From NCBI GenBank assembly GCA_000827205.1, contig KN832561.1, forward strand, positions 753,446 to 817,445: a stretch of 64,000 bases of DNA, in the 5' to 3' direction. The DNA comes from Plicaturopsis crispa FD-325 SS-3 (lineage: Eukaryota > Basidiomycota > Agaricomycetes > Amylocorticiales > Amylocorticiaceae). Of this stretch, positions 52,952 through 64,000 are shown in pieces. The translations under genes were made by a program, and so were the position numbers. The notes under the pieces were generated by a model. It ran no database searches, had not been told where the DNA came from, and saw only the letters and a program-made list of their open reading frames with translations. How positions within the stretch are numbered: the stretch's first letter is position 1; each line of letters opens with the position of its first letter.

Positions 52952-54123
52952 ATGCAGCCCACGCATTCCAGGGCTAGGGAGCGGGATGGCTCCCGGCATC
53001 AGGTCAACAACCTCTTGCATACCCTGCGGTAAGCACAACGCGCATTCCTCTTCTTTACACCGTGGAAATTAATATCTTGTCTAGAGGTGAACAGTTTCGC
53101 CATTCGCAGAATGTGCTGCGCTCGAGGTCGCACCTGTCCTCTGCGTCGCATTCGTCCACAGGGCCGACGCTCCTCAGCGCGCTCGACTGGCTGTCAACGG
53201 AGGACGAAAGGGCCTCCGCGTCAAGTACGGCCCCTTTGACTCCAAGCCAGATTAGCGCTCAACGTGTTGCAGGACCCGAGCCGCCGAAGAGCTGGACGCA
53301 GCCATCTCATGTCGCGAGCAAAGAGGAGAACGACGGGAGTCACTCTCGGACTTGGCGTGCTGAGGCACTTTCTCTCGTATTCTCTCGCCCAGCGGATGAG
53401 GCTCATGATACCGCCTATGGATCGTTGGATCAGGAGCAGCCACAGCGCACCATACCCCCGCTGACTATGATGTGTCTCCGCATCCTGCTATCTTGCTGGA
53501 CCGATCCTGAAGTCGGCGAGGAAATTGTGCCATACATACCGCCGCATCTGCGGCGCGATTTGCTGCGACACACCGCCGTCAACTCGCCGCTCCCTAATTC
53601 CAAATTGTACCCGCTATGCGAGCCAGATGGCCACGCGAATGGCGAATTCATAGTCATTGGGCCATACGCGTCTCTCCGCCCGAACCACTTCCAAGCAACC
53701 CAGCAGCCTCGTCCAGAAACCCTGTCGCACGACGATGACGGCGCTTCAGGAGACGACTCGTGGGATTCGTACGATGAGACGCCCCCACGTCCATTCTCTG
53801 TGCTTGCCATCATATCCACGCAACTTACCGTGTCGACGTTCCTCACTTTCCCGCCGACATTGACGCATCTGGCTCTAGTCAATGTCCCTTCCACTGTACC
53901 TCTCCACCGATTGCCAGGCATATGCCCGCTGCTGATCGTCCTCGACGTATCGCACAACAAGTGGCTCACCGCAGCGTCGAAGGGGGCGGAGAAGTTGCTC
54001 GCTGTCGATTGGAGTCGATGGAGCAGGCTGAGCGTTGTAGGGTTGCGAGAGTGCGAGGTCACCAGCGAGATCCTAGCCAAAATAAATAAGGGTAGATGGA
54101 ATGACATAGAAGTTTTCCGATAA
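52952..54123 (+). CDS. Hypothetical protein with LRR-like C-terminal part
   Basis: Two exons: MQPTHSRARERDGSRHQVNN ending HTLR, a 56-base intron, then GEQFRHSQNVLRSRSHL and a long second exon, about 370 residues in all. The N-terminal third is Ser-rich. The middle has LRILLSCWTDPEVGEEIVPY. Near the end are short hydrophobic repeats (FPPTLTHLALVNVP, then CPLLIVLDVSHNKW, then LSVVGLRECEVT), which look like degenerate leucine-rich repeats. No signal peptide or membrane helix. I do not recognise the family; similar fungal LRR-like orphans exist but no role is known. Confidence 0.75.
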
Positions 54124-54265
54124 CCCTTGCGTGCAAGCTCAGTCACAGCGTGAAGAGGAATCCGACATAACCGATGACCATGAACATGCTATATACTTAC
54201 AAGTGTGCGCTACCGTAACCGATGAATGTGGTACAACAAAATGCAATCCGCCGTCCGTTCTAACG

Positions 54266-55587
54266 TCAAGTCTTCGAGTCCAGGAAGTGTCGCAAATCGA
54301 AAGGCGGCGCAATCTTTCGATAGAGATGAGCAAAAGCGAAACAAATACTTTGTATACATGCATACCTCGTCTCTCTCGTGGTATGTGCCTTTCGTGGGTG
54401 ATGGGCCTTTGGTATGGCCAGGTCCAGATAATTGGATGCCTGGGGGACGATTCGGAACCGGTGGCAAACGAAGACCAAGCTCGTGGCTGGCATTCCACAG
54501 GGCTGAAGTGTATCTTGCGTCGAGCTCCAGATGTGAGACGGCTGGAAGTCCTGTGCGATCTATGACATTGCGCGTAAGCAGACAAATCGAGCCAGGGATA
54601 CGACATGGATGCACTTACACAGAATAGCGCTATTAATCTGGTCTGCAACAGCTTCCCTCCGCTCCTGGCTTAAATATTTCGAGACAGGGCTGTCCTCGGG
54701 GACCTTGTAAGCTAGAAGTCCGCCGATATTCCCGAGCTCTTTAAGGTATGTAGCCCTGTCGCTCGGATTGCTGAGCATACTTGCGGCGCTGTATAGCTTC
54801 TGAGCACGGAGCAGCAGCTCGGTCTGGTGTGCATCACTAGACTCCGGTACGTCATGCTCATATAGTCGGGGCGATGATGGCGAGCGCAGTTTGACTGGGA
54901 GTGGAGCGGGCGAGGCTGGAGACTCATCTGAGGCTATGCTGGTCGAGGGGGGATGGTAATGAAGTGGTACAGTGCGTGATACTTCGACAAATGCTTGAAT
55001 TCGGAGGTTTATGGAGAGATGCGTGGGATCAACAGTGCTGGATGAAAGGTAGTGCACTCGGTCTGGATGCGAAGAGGCAAGTTGATTGGAGGTTCCGGGA
55101 AGAGGGTCGTCAGATTGATTGAGAACAGTTGGGAAGTGCTCGTTGAGCGAAGCAGTGGCATCGTCGATACGTCCGGACAAGATATGTGTTCGTATGTCTA
55201 TACATGACATATATATCGTCATTAACTAGGAGTAGCGCATTCCTGAACTACTCACGTTTGCGAAGCTCGACGGCTCTTATAGTCTCTTCAGGAAGGTCCA
55301 CCATACCGCTCCCTCCGAGAGCTTTATCTGCACCCATGATCTCGTCACCGTCCGCATCGAGATGCCTCACGGCGCTGTCCCGAGCAAACGCTCGTGCAGT
55401 GTCCGTGTAGCCTTCATGGCATAGATAGTCCAAGACCAGTGCACGCTAATATGCCATACGAGTCAGCTAACTTTTGAATCAATACAATCATGAGCCGTAA
55501 TCCTACCAGTTGGCACGGCGTTGGATTAGCGAACTGTGCGTTATTCGAACGGCGTTGGCCCGAGGAGGCTATTACTCGTCGGTTCAT
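54266..55587 (-). CDS. LisH-CTLH-CRA protein, RanBPM/GID-complex-like
   Basis: The scaffold-type protein starts MNRRVIASSGQRRSNNAQF, ending TPCQL. An intron joins to RALVLDYLCHEGYTDTARAF, a textbook LisH motif. CTLH follows (DIRTHILSGRIDDATASLNE), then a CRA region (LLLRAQKLYSAASMLSNPSD, GLLAYKVPEDSPVSKYLSQE) and a C-terminus LPAVSHLELDARYTSALW. A last small exon ends PFDLRHFLDSKT. These domains form dimerising scaffolds of the GID/CTLH ubiquitin ligase. RanBPM/Gid1 normally has an upstream SPRY domain. Here only 27 residues precede LisH, and the next gene begins 300 bases away, so SPRY is absent, placing it closer to Gid8-type layout although the linker is longer. The last exon is the least certain. 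Confidence 0.78.
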
Positions 55588-55886
55588 TATGAAGCACTCC
55601 AGCGAGTCTTGCAGAGAGTTCAGCGCAATTATTCCAGTTATCTGCACTCGGCAGTGGGGGTATAAGAACAAAAAGACGGGCGTCCGGCGGTGGAAGGCGA
55701 GAGGTGTACGGAATCGCGAAGACGCGACGTCGGCGTTAGTGGGACACAGGGGCTATTTATTCCATGTCGTGCTTGGCTTTCAAGTTCACAAAACGGTAAG
55801 CTACGGTAAGTAAGAAATGCAGATAACTTGTAGAGTCAGTTTCGAGGCTCTTTCTACGACGGCCAGAGCCAGCATTTGTAGCGGAA

Positions 55887-57864
55887 ATGTGTGCCCATAG
55901 AAATACCCTTTCTTATGATTCTACGTAGGTGTTTTGTCACTTCGACCGCTCAGGATTTACGTGACTATGCACTCACATCTGTTATCATTGTCACTGAACG
56001 AAACAGGATTGTCATAGTTGGCGGAGGGGGGACGATGGGCAGCTCTACAGCTCTTCACTTGGCCCGCAGAGGGTACAAGAACATAAGGATCTTGGACGTC
56101 TTCCCCATTCCGTCCGCGAACTCCGCAGGGCACGATCTGAACAAGGTAAGTACGGCCCAGTGCCGACAAGCGAGTCACTTACCGACAGAGACGTGCGTGA
56201 TAGATCGCAGGTACCGGAGGCGGTCGCCCCGGAGTCTGGGGAGATGTCACAGCTGCATCGGTCAATGGCTGGCTTACCGACGAATTGTTCAAGCCGCATT
56301 TGCACCGTACCGGTCTCGTAAGTCATATCCCAAGTAGTGCGGCGAGTGAATTGTTTACGTGCAACATTAGGTAGATGCTGCGCACAACTCCCCTGAGCGC
56401 CTTGAAGAGCTCAAGGCTACCTACCGCAACCTCGTCGAAGCAGGCGAAGCTGTAGAATGGTTGGAGACGGAGGCAGACATTGTCCGGAGAGCACCACATC
56501 TCAAGGGCGCAAATATCAAGGTCCTCAAAACAAATTGCACTCACGCGGTATACTTTTCTAACTTTCCTGAAGGGGTGGAAGGGTTTGTGGAACGGAAATG
56601 CTGGTTGGGTAGCCGCACGGGATGCCCTTGACTCCGTTGGACACGAGTTACTCAGACTTGGTGTCAAGTGCACCTTCGGACAGTAGGTTGTTTCTCTAAC
56701 ACGTATCATTATCATGTCTCAGCTTTTGCAGATCTGGTACTTTCAAAGCCCCGTTGCTCTCGGATGACGGGACGACTTGCATTGGTGTAATTGCGGAGGA
56801 TGGCACGAAATGGCTAGCAGATCGCGTTGTACTCGCTACCGGTGCTTGGTCACCTACACTGGTTGATCTCAAGGACCAGTGCGTCTCAAAGGTGAGTGTT
56901 ATGTCGGTTAACATCATGTCACAATCTTACCTATACGTCTCACCAGTGCTGGGTATATGCACACATCCAGTTAACGCCTGAGGAAGCTGAAGCTCTTAAA
57001 AATATCCCCGTCATATACCACCACCAGCTTGTACGTTCCAATTGGCCGCGTAGTATATTATCAAGTTCCGTAATGTATGTCGCCCCAGGGTTTTTTCATC
57101 GAGCCGCGTCCGGACTCCGGCCTCCTCAAACTGTGCAACGAGTTTCCCGGCTATACACGTCGCATCTCTCATACACCATTTGGTGCAGAGGAGCCCTCTG
57201 ATATATCGGTTCCACGCTCGCACGCCGTTCACCCCTCGGACACGATGCCGGAAGAGTCGCTGGACGATATCAAGCGTCTGGTCGCGACCTTGTTGCCACA
57301 GCTTAAGGATAGGAAACTCATAAATCAAGCAATGTGTTGGTGTACTGGTGAGTGCTGTCTAGTTCTATAGCTTAGCCGCGGACTTGACTAGAGTTCTCGC
57401 TTTCTGGCAGATACGGACGACGCCAATTGGCTGCTATGTGAAGGTACGCTCACGTCTTATTGTTCCGGCTAAACAATTCAGCGCTCAGTGACCGACTTGT
57501 TTGCTTCAGATCCACGCTGGAAAGGCCTGTTCTTAGCGACGGGTGACAGTGGGTCAGTCGCTTCGTTCAAATATTGCACTTGCGTGTACTCCAGACTGAT
57601 ATACGCGGCTCGTAGCCACTCTTTCCACACTCTGCCTATCGTCGGCGGAGAGGTTGCAGACCTGCTTGAGGGAAAGGTGTGTGCTGAACGGGGTCACTAT
57701 CGTGGCGTACGATGCTTACTTGACTGTAGCTTTCCTCGGAGAAAATGAAAGCGTGGGCGTGGCGTCCAGGTGCCGGTGATCCAAACGGAACTGGTCGCGA
57801 AGGTCCTCCGCCGAAGGATTTGAGCGAGGTCCTTGGGTGGCGACACGAAGAAGAGGAGATATGA
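55887..57864 (+). CDS. FAD amine oxidase of the DAO/fructosyl-amino-acid oxidase family
   Basis: A flavoprotein that oxidises secondary amines of amino acids (sarcosine, pipecolate, fructosyl-amino acids or saccharopine). The dinucleotide-binding loop reads TIVIVGGGGTMGSSTALHLA, then ILDVFPIPSANSAGHDLNKI, the conserved second-half motif of fungal FAOX/pipecolate oxidases. Later exons give KGLWNGNAGWVAARDALDS, ADRVVLATGAWSPTLVDL, CWVYAHIQLTPEEAEALKNI, GFFIEPRPDSGLLKL, HSFHTLPIVGGEVADLLEGK and MKAWAWRPGAG near the end. About ten short introns. The start is the weakest point: the ATG at 55887 needs an 82-base intron (55925-56006) to reach the GGGGTMGSS exon. The other upstream in-frame codon is GTG. 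No peroxisomal SKL tail: it ends EEEEI. Confidence 0.82.
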
Positions 57865-58178
57865 CGAGAGACCTAGCATACTCTGGTGGAGGCATTTGCA
57901 GCGGAGAGATATTGAATACTACCTGCCTGATGGGGAACGGTGGTCTCTTCAGGTTTGGGTTCCCGCCCGATATAAGTACGTTACATGGTTCCGCGACTCG
58001 TATGATTTGAAATTATATGCTGTACGAAGTACATGTGAAAGTAGTGTCACAATTTGTCTTAGTTTATGACCTTCAGCTGCGGATGGTCGTCAACGCCACC
58101 AGCACCTGAAGTTGCGGTATGCCAGTAGTAGCAAGGGGTTCCACACAGAATGTCCTCGGGGTTCCGACAAATCAAGCC
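57865..58178. other. Convergent 3' intergenic region
   Basis: 314 bases between two converging stops (plus-strand oxidase, minus-strand SRP54), apparently 3' untranslated sequence on both sides. No gene or repeat. Confidence 0.5.
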
Positions 58179-60388
<2,210 letters not shown>

Positions 60389-60491
60389 GACAGTAGTGGA
60401 ATAAGCAGTAAAGCGCAAGCAGCCGTGGGACTCTGTTAGCGCTTAGCGATCGTCCGTTGCATCTTATCTTTTCCCCAGCTTTTGCTCGCTC
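60389..60491. promoter_or_regulatory. Compact bidirectional promoter, SRP54/SPT8
   Basis: Only 103 bases separate the two divergent ATGs, so both promoters must lie here or overlap the coding starts. No TATA box in either direction is clear. Two housekeeping genes with a common short promoter is plausible. Confidence 0.55.
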
Positions 60492-62924
60492 ATGGCTCAG
60501 AGCGACTCGGACGACGACGCTAACGACGACCTCGAGTTCGATACCAGGACCAGCGACGCCGAAGGCGATGCAGATGGCGACGGTGAGGAGGATGCAGAAA
60601 TTGACGAAGACTTTGTCGACGCGCTCGAGGCCGACGTAATAGCGGACGACGCGACGGAGGGCGACGATGTGCGTTGCCCAGATTTTGCACTAGATGCTGA
60701 TAATTTACGAACTGTGATGATATAGGACTCTGCATCTGACGACTCCGAGGAGGGATCCGACGAGGATGACGATGATTCGTCCGAACCTTCGGGTGACCCG
60801 CCCATGGAAGTCGACGAGCAGGAATTTATGCCACCGCGTACAAATACGCCTCCGTCAAACAAACCTTCAGCCTCCCGAGAGGTCTCTAGAGCACCCTCGG
60901 AAAAGGAACAGCGCGATGGTAAGCTCTGTGCGCCGCTTTTCAGTCGCTCGTTGACTTGACTCGTTGCAGAAGCGCCGCCGCCTCGCTCGCGCTCGCGTTC
61001 TTTATCGCCGGCAGAAATCCGGAGAAAGACGCTGGTGTCTCCTGCGGGTAGGCAAGCACCTAGAACATATACTGTAGAGGCCGTTTGCGCTATCCCCCAT
61101 CCCGTGCCGACCCACGCCCTCGCTTCCTCCGCATGCATGACCCACTTATTGACGGGCTCGGACGACGGCTACATACGCGACTACGATATATTCACTGCTC
61201 TCAATGGTAAAGTTTTTCTCACTGCACCGCAAAGGCACCACTGTGGTGTCGTTGAGGGACTCATGAAAGCCGGCCAAATACGATCTTGGTGGGAGAACCC
61301 GGACATGACCCAGCCCCCCGATGTGGTCACTGGAGCAGATGAGCCCACACTATCTCCAGTTTACAGCTTGGCCATGCACTCAGACGCTATGTGGGCCCTT
61401 GCGGGAACAGATGTACGCATGGTTTCCTCATTTCTTGATTTTGAATAGATCTAAAGTATCATCTTACTATACTAGGCTGGTCATATCAATCTATTCACAG
61501 TGCGCCACGAACCTGGCCGCCTTATCCATGTTATGAATGGGCATCGCGGGCCCGTATCTTCGCTCTGCCTCGAGCACGACGAGAAAGGCTTTTTCTCTGC
61601 TGGCTGGGACGGAGAAGCGTTAGTACGTCTATGAACTCCGCATGTATGATAGTTCGGTCTGCTAATTATGCAATCAGCAATGGGATCTCAATACTGGTGT
61701 CATTGCCCGAAAGTTCACGGCTCACGGTGCACAGCTTACGGGAATCGCTGTACGCCCAGTAGGTTCAGCGTCTCCCGGAAATACCTCATCAGACTACGAG
61801 TCTGCTCCTGGTGCAATGCATGTCGAACAGGCTCCCGCATCGACACAAAGGCATCGCAATAACTCTACAGTAAGTACCAGAGCATTGGTTCTCATGCATA
61901 TCTAACATGTACCGATAGGCTTCGAACAAAGGCGCAAATGCACCTCCTGGGAGTGGTCAATCCCACGACTCAGATACGAAATCAGACGCCTCGTTCGACC
62001 CTCTATTCGACGATGAGCCTGATGATGACGACCCCGACAGTAAACCGAACTCGCGTCTCGCAATTTCAAATAGTTTCGCACCCGCACAATCCCAACCGAC
62101 AACTTTCGGGACTGCAGGCTCAGTTGCGCCTCCCAAGAATGCGCCTCCTCTGCTCGAGGCCCCTACATACGCTGATTTCTCCCCGGATATTCTAATGACG
62201 AGCTCCATTGACGGTCAGATCATCCTGTGGGATAAGAGGGTGAACACGCCTGGGAAGGGAGTAGGCCGGCTGTGGATGAGTGAAAAGACGCCTCCCTGGT
62301 GCCTATCGGTACGGACTTTTACTCTCAAAATCTTCCCTTGTTGATGTTCTCGCTCATTGACGTTGCTAGGCATGCTGGTCAGCCGACGGAGGTCAGATAT
62401 ATGCGGGAAGGCGTAACGGCACCATTGACATATGGGACACGCGACAGCTTGGGCGCTCGGGCCCAAATGGCACTCCAAGGTTGCTGAAAACACTCCGTAA
62501 CCCGCTGAGCTCCGGTGTCGTGTCGTGCGTTGTAGCATTTCCCGACGGACGACATATAGCATGGCAAGTTGATTCCGTTTTAAACTCGCACTGAACTGTA
62601 ACTCAAGCCGTGTCGCGTCCATAGTGCATCCAACGATAACATCCGCTTATGGAACGCCGCTGAAGCCGGTGAACCAGACAGCTCCGGAAAGATGAAAAGT
62701 GGCGTACAATTCAAGATAATTCCAGGTCACCATGGCGGATATGTTTCCCAAATGAGTGAGTTTCCGGATTCAATACTCGCGGGTCTTCTTAATGATTGAC
62801 GCGCCATATGAATCTAGTTGTAGACCCTGGAGCCCGTTTCCTCGTGAGCGCCAGCAGCAACCGTGGATGGCACGGCGACTCCACCCGTACGGTTTTTGTT
62901 CACGATGTCAAACTTGTTCATTGA
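60492..62924 (+). CDS. SPT8: SAGA complex subunit Spt8 (WD40 protein)
   Basis: A WD40-repeat subunit of the SAGA transcription coactivator that contacts TBP. The N-terminus is extremely acidic (MAQSDSDDDANDDLEF and a second patch SDDSEEGSDEDDDDSSE), as in Spt8. The propeller begins YTVEAVCAIPHPVPTHALAS and includes HLLTGSDDGYIRDYDIFT, VHVMNGHRGPVSSL-like HVMNGHRGPVSSLCLEHDE, FFSAGWDGEA, FTAHGAQLTGIAVRP, ADFSPDILMTSSIDGQIILW, SADGGQIYAGRRNGTIDIWD, VVSCVVAFPDGRHIA, NIRLWN and a last blade ending HGDSTRTVFVHDVKLVH. An acidic insert (DDEPDDDDPDSKP) separates blades. About ten introns. The order of an acidic N-terminus then seven-ish blades matches the family. Confidence 0.9.
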
Positions 62925-63326
62925 CATGTTAGACACTCGCGGCCCCCGCTGGATTTTTCTTGAAGTGATCGGCAGCATGTCTGAGCAGCTCCCACGAGTC
63001 TACGTTAGGTAGTATCTTTGCTTAACGATAGGCGCTTTCATTTATCTGAATCGTCACACATTGTTTAAGTTCGGGAACAGTCTACCCGATTTCAGACCTA
63101 ACCTTATGTTCCGCAACATAGTCACCAACAGAGCGATCGAGAACTTAGGTTCCGTGATTCAAAGCTTCATTACTTTGTACATTCAGGTTCCAAATCGAAT
63201 CACAACGCGGCAAACACATGGTGCGCTCATTTTGTGATTCCTGTCAAAGAAGATTAACGCGTTTAAGGATAGGTTATATAGCGCCGCTGTGGATGGGATT
63301 CGACAAGCACATCGACCTACCCCAGC
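62925..63326. other. Intergenic, SPT8 3' region and methyltransferase promoter
   Basis: 402 bases. A TATATA at 63275-63280 lies about 50 bases upstream of the next ATG and could be its TATA box. No other feature. Confidence 0.4.
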
Positions 63327-63862
63327 ATGCCTTCCTACCGGCGACATCGTCATTCGTCGCGTCCGCAATTCGATGTTGACTTCGTGGGCGCGGATGATTC
63401 TCGCTTTTTCCGGATAGCCCACGGTATGAGACTCAATGCGACCAACACCCGGTAAGCACCGTTGTGAACTGCTCACGACAGGCTACAAGACTGATGTGAC
63501 CCAGGTACATGATCCCAGTGGACGAAGACGCAGTTCGTGTAAGTTACCGGATGTGCTTTTTCTTCATTATGAACCTCGCTGACGCTGAAGTGGGCGTACA
63601 GCGCTCATATTTGCTCAACATTATGGTGCATTTTATGTTCGAAGGGAAGCGCTACCTCGGGCCCGTCGCGGAGGTCCTTAGGTCCCGCGTTGACAATCGC
63701 CAACGGCAAATCCTTGATTTGGGGACCGGTGCAGGACAATGGTAAGTCATTTATAATTGCACTCATAAACGGTAGCCCGCGCATTGACCCACTTATGATC
63801 GTTAGGGCTATTGATATAGCGGACGAATTTCCTCGGGTCGAGGTCACTGGTGTCGACCTTGC
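63327..63862 (+). CDS. SAM-dependent methyltransferase, 3' part lost in gap
   Basis: Class-I methyltransferase of an expanded agaricomycete group. Exon 1 MPSYRRHRHSSRPQFDVDFV ends NATNT. After an intron, YMIPVDEDAVR is followed by a further intron, then RSYLLNIMVHFMFEGKRYLG. Motif I is ILDLGTGAGQWAIDIADEF, with VTGVDLA, then the sequence runs into N at 63863. The LDxGxGxGxWAID motif and VDEDE-type prefix are family hallmarks. Substrate unknown. Only about a third of the gene is visible. Confidence 0.75.
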
Positions 63863-64000
63863 NNNNNNNNNNNNNNNNNNNNNNNNNNNNNNNNNNNNNN
63901 NNNNNNNNNNNNNNNNNNNNNNNNNNNNNNNNNNNNNNNNNNNNNNNNNNNNNNNNNNNNNNNNNNNNNNNNNNNNNNNNNNNNNNNNNNNNNNNNNNNN
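63863..64000. other. Assembly gap (N)
   Basis: 138 unknown bases to the right edge; the methyltransferase gene is cut here. Confidence 0.99.

Overview
The window is a piece of a nuclear scaffold from a filamentous basidiomycete, most likely an agaricomycete. The evidence is densely packed genes on both strands, many short introns of about 45-80 bases with GT-AG ends (one well-supported GC-AG case), moderate GC content, and typical fungal proteins. These include a Nce101-like peptide, the SAGA subunit Spt8, a Crb2/Rad9 checkpoint protein and a fungal-style fused proton-translocating transhydrogenase. I did not try to name a genus. No tRNA, rRNA or CRISPR array was seen. Two runs of N (46861-47806 and 63863-64000) are unresolved.

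Layout. 1-6.3 kb: a partial gene off the left edge, RPA2 (DNA replication and repair), NAA25 (NatB acetyltransferase auxiliary subunit) and a Nce101-like small membrane protein. 6.7-13.2 kb: a HAD sugar/polyol-phosphate phosphatase, a PSMG3-like proteasome chaperone and MED16. An 819-bp terminal-inverted-repeat element has inserted between the last two divergent genes. 13.3-25.98 kb: all on the minus strand, a condensation-like acyltransferase, mitochondrial transhydrogenase (NNT), a DHDPS-family aldolase, tRNA pseudouridine synthase PUS4 and a GPI-type double cupredoxin. 26.8-33.3 kb: an MFS permease, a nucleotide-sugar transporter and a large intronless single-pass membrane protein. 33.9-41.9 kb: a Crb2/Rad9-like Tudor-BRCT protein with a TQ cluster, a BRI3-like membrane protein and a chromodomain protein. 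42.1-43.1 kb: a second TIR element with 258-bp inverted repeats. 43.2-46.1 kb: CHMP7/Chm7 and an aldo-keto reductase. 46.1-49.1 kb: a gene-poor block with two copies of a hAT-like MITE around an assembly gap. 49.1-63.9 kb: a signal-peptide/TM protein, RPL7 with an apparent intronic box C/D snoRNA, a hypothetical protein, a LisH-CTLH-CRA protein, an FAD amine oxidase, SRP54, SPT8 and a methyltransferase cut by the end gap.

Most genes are housekeeping genes with no operon-like logic. Links worth noting are the nuclear genes (RPA2, MED16, Crb2/Rad9-like, chromodomain, SPT8) and several divergent pairs sharing one promoter (PSMG3-like/MED16, SRP54/SPT8, membrane protein/Crb2-like). The most distinctive signals are three non-autonomous DNA transposon families with intact target-site duplications, the intronic snoRNA in RPL7, and an unexplained spliced-looking minus-strand locus at 22.4-23.0 kb. 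I did not find a multi-gene system that looks new.
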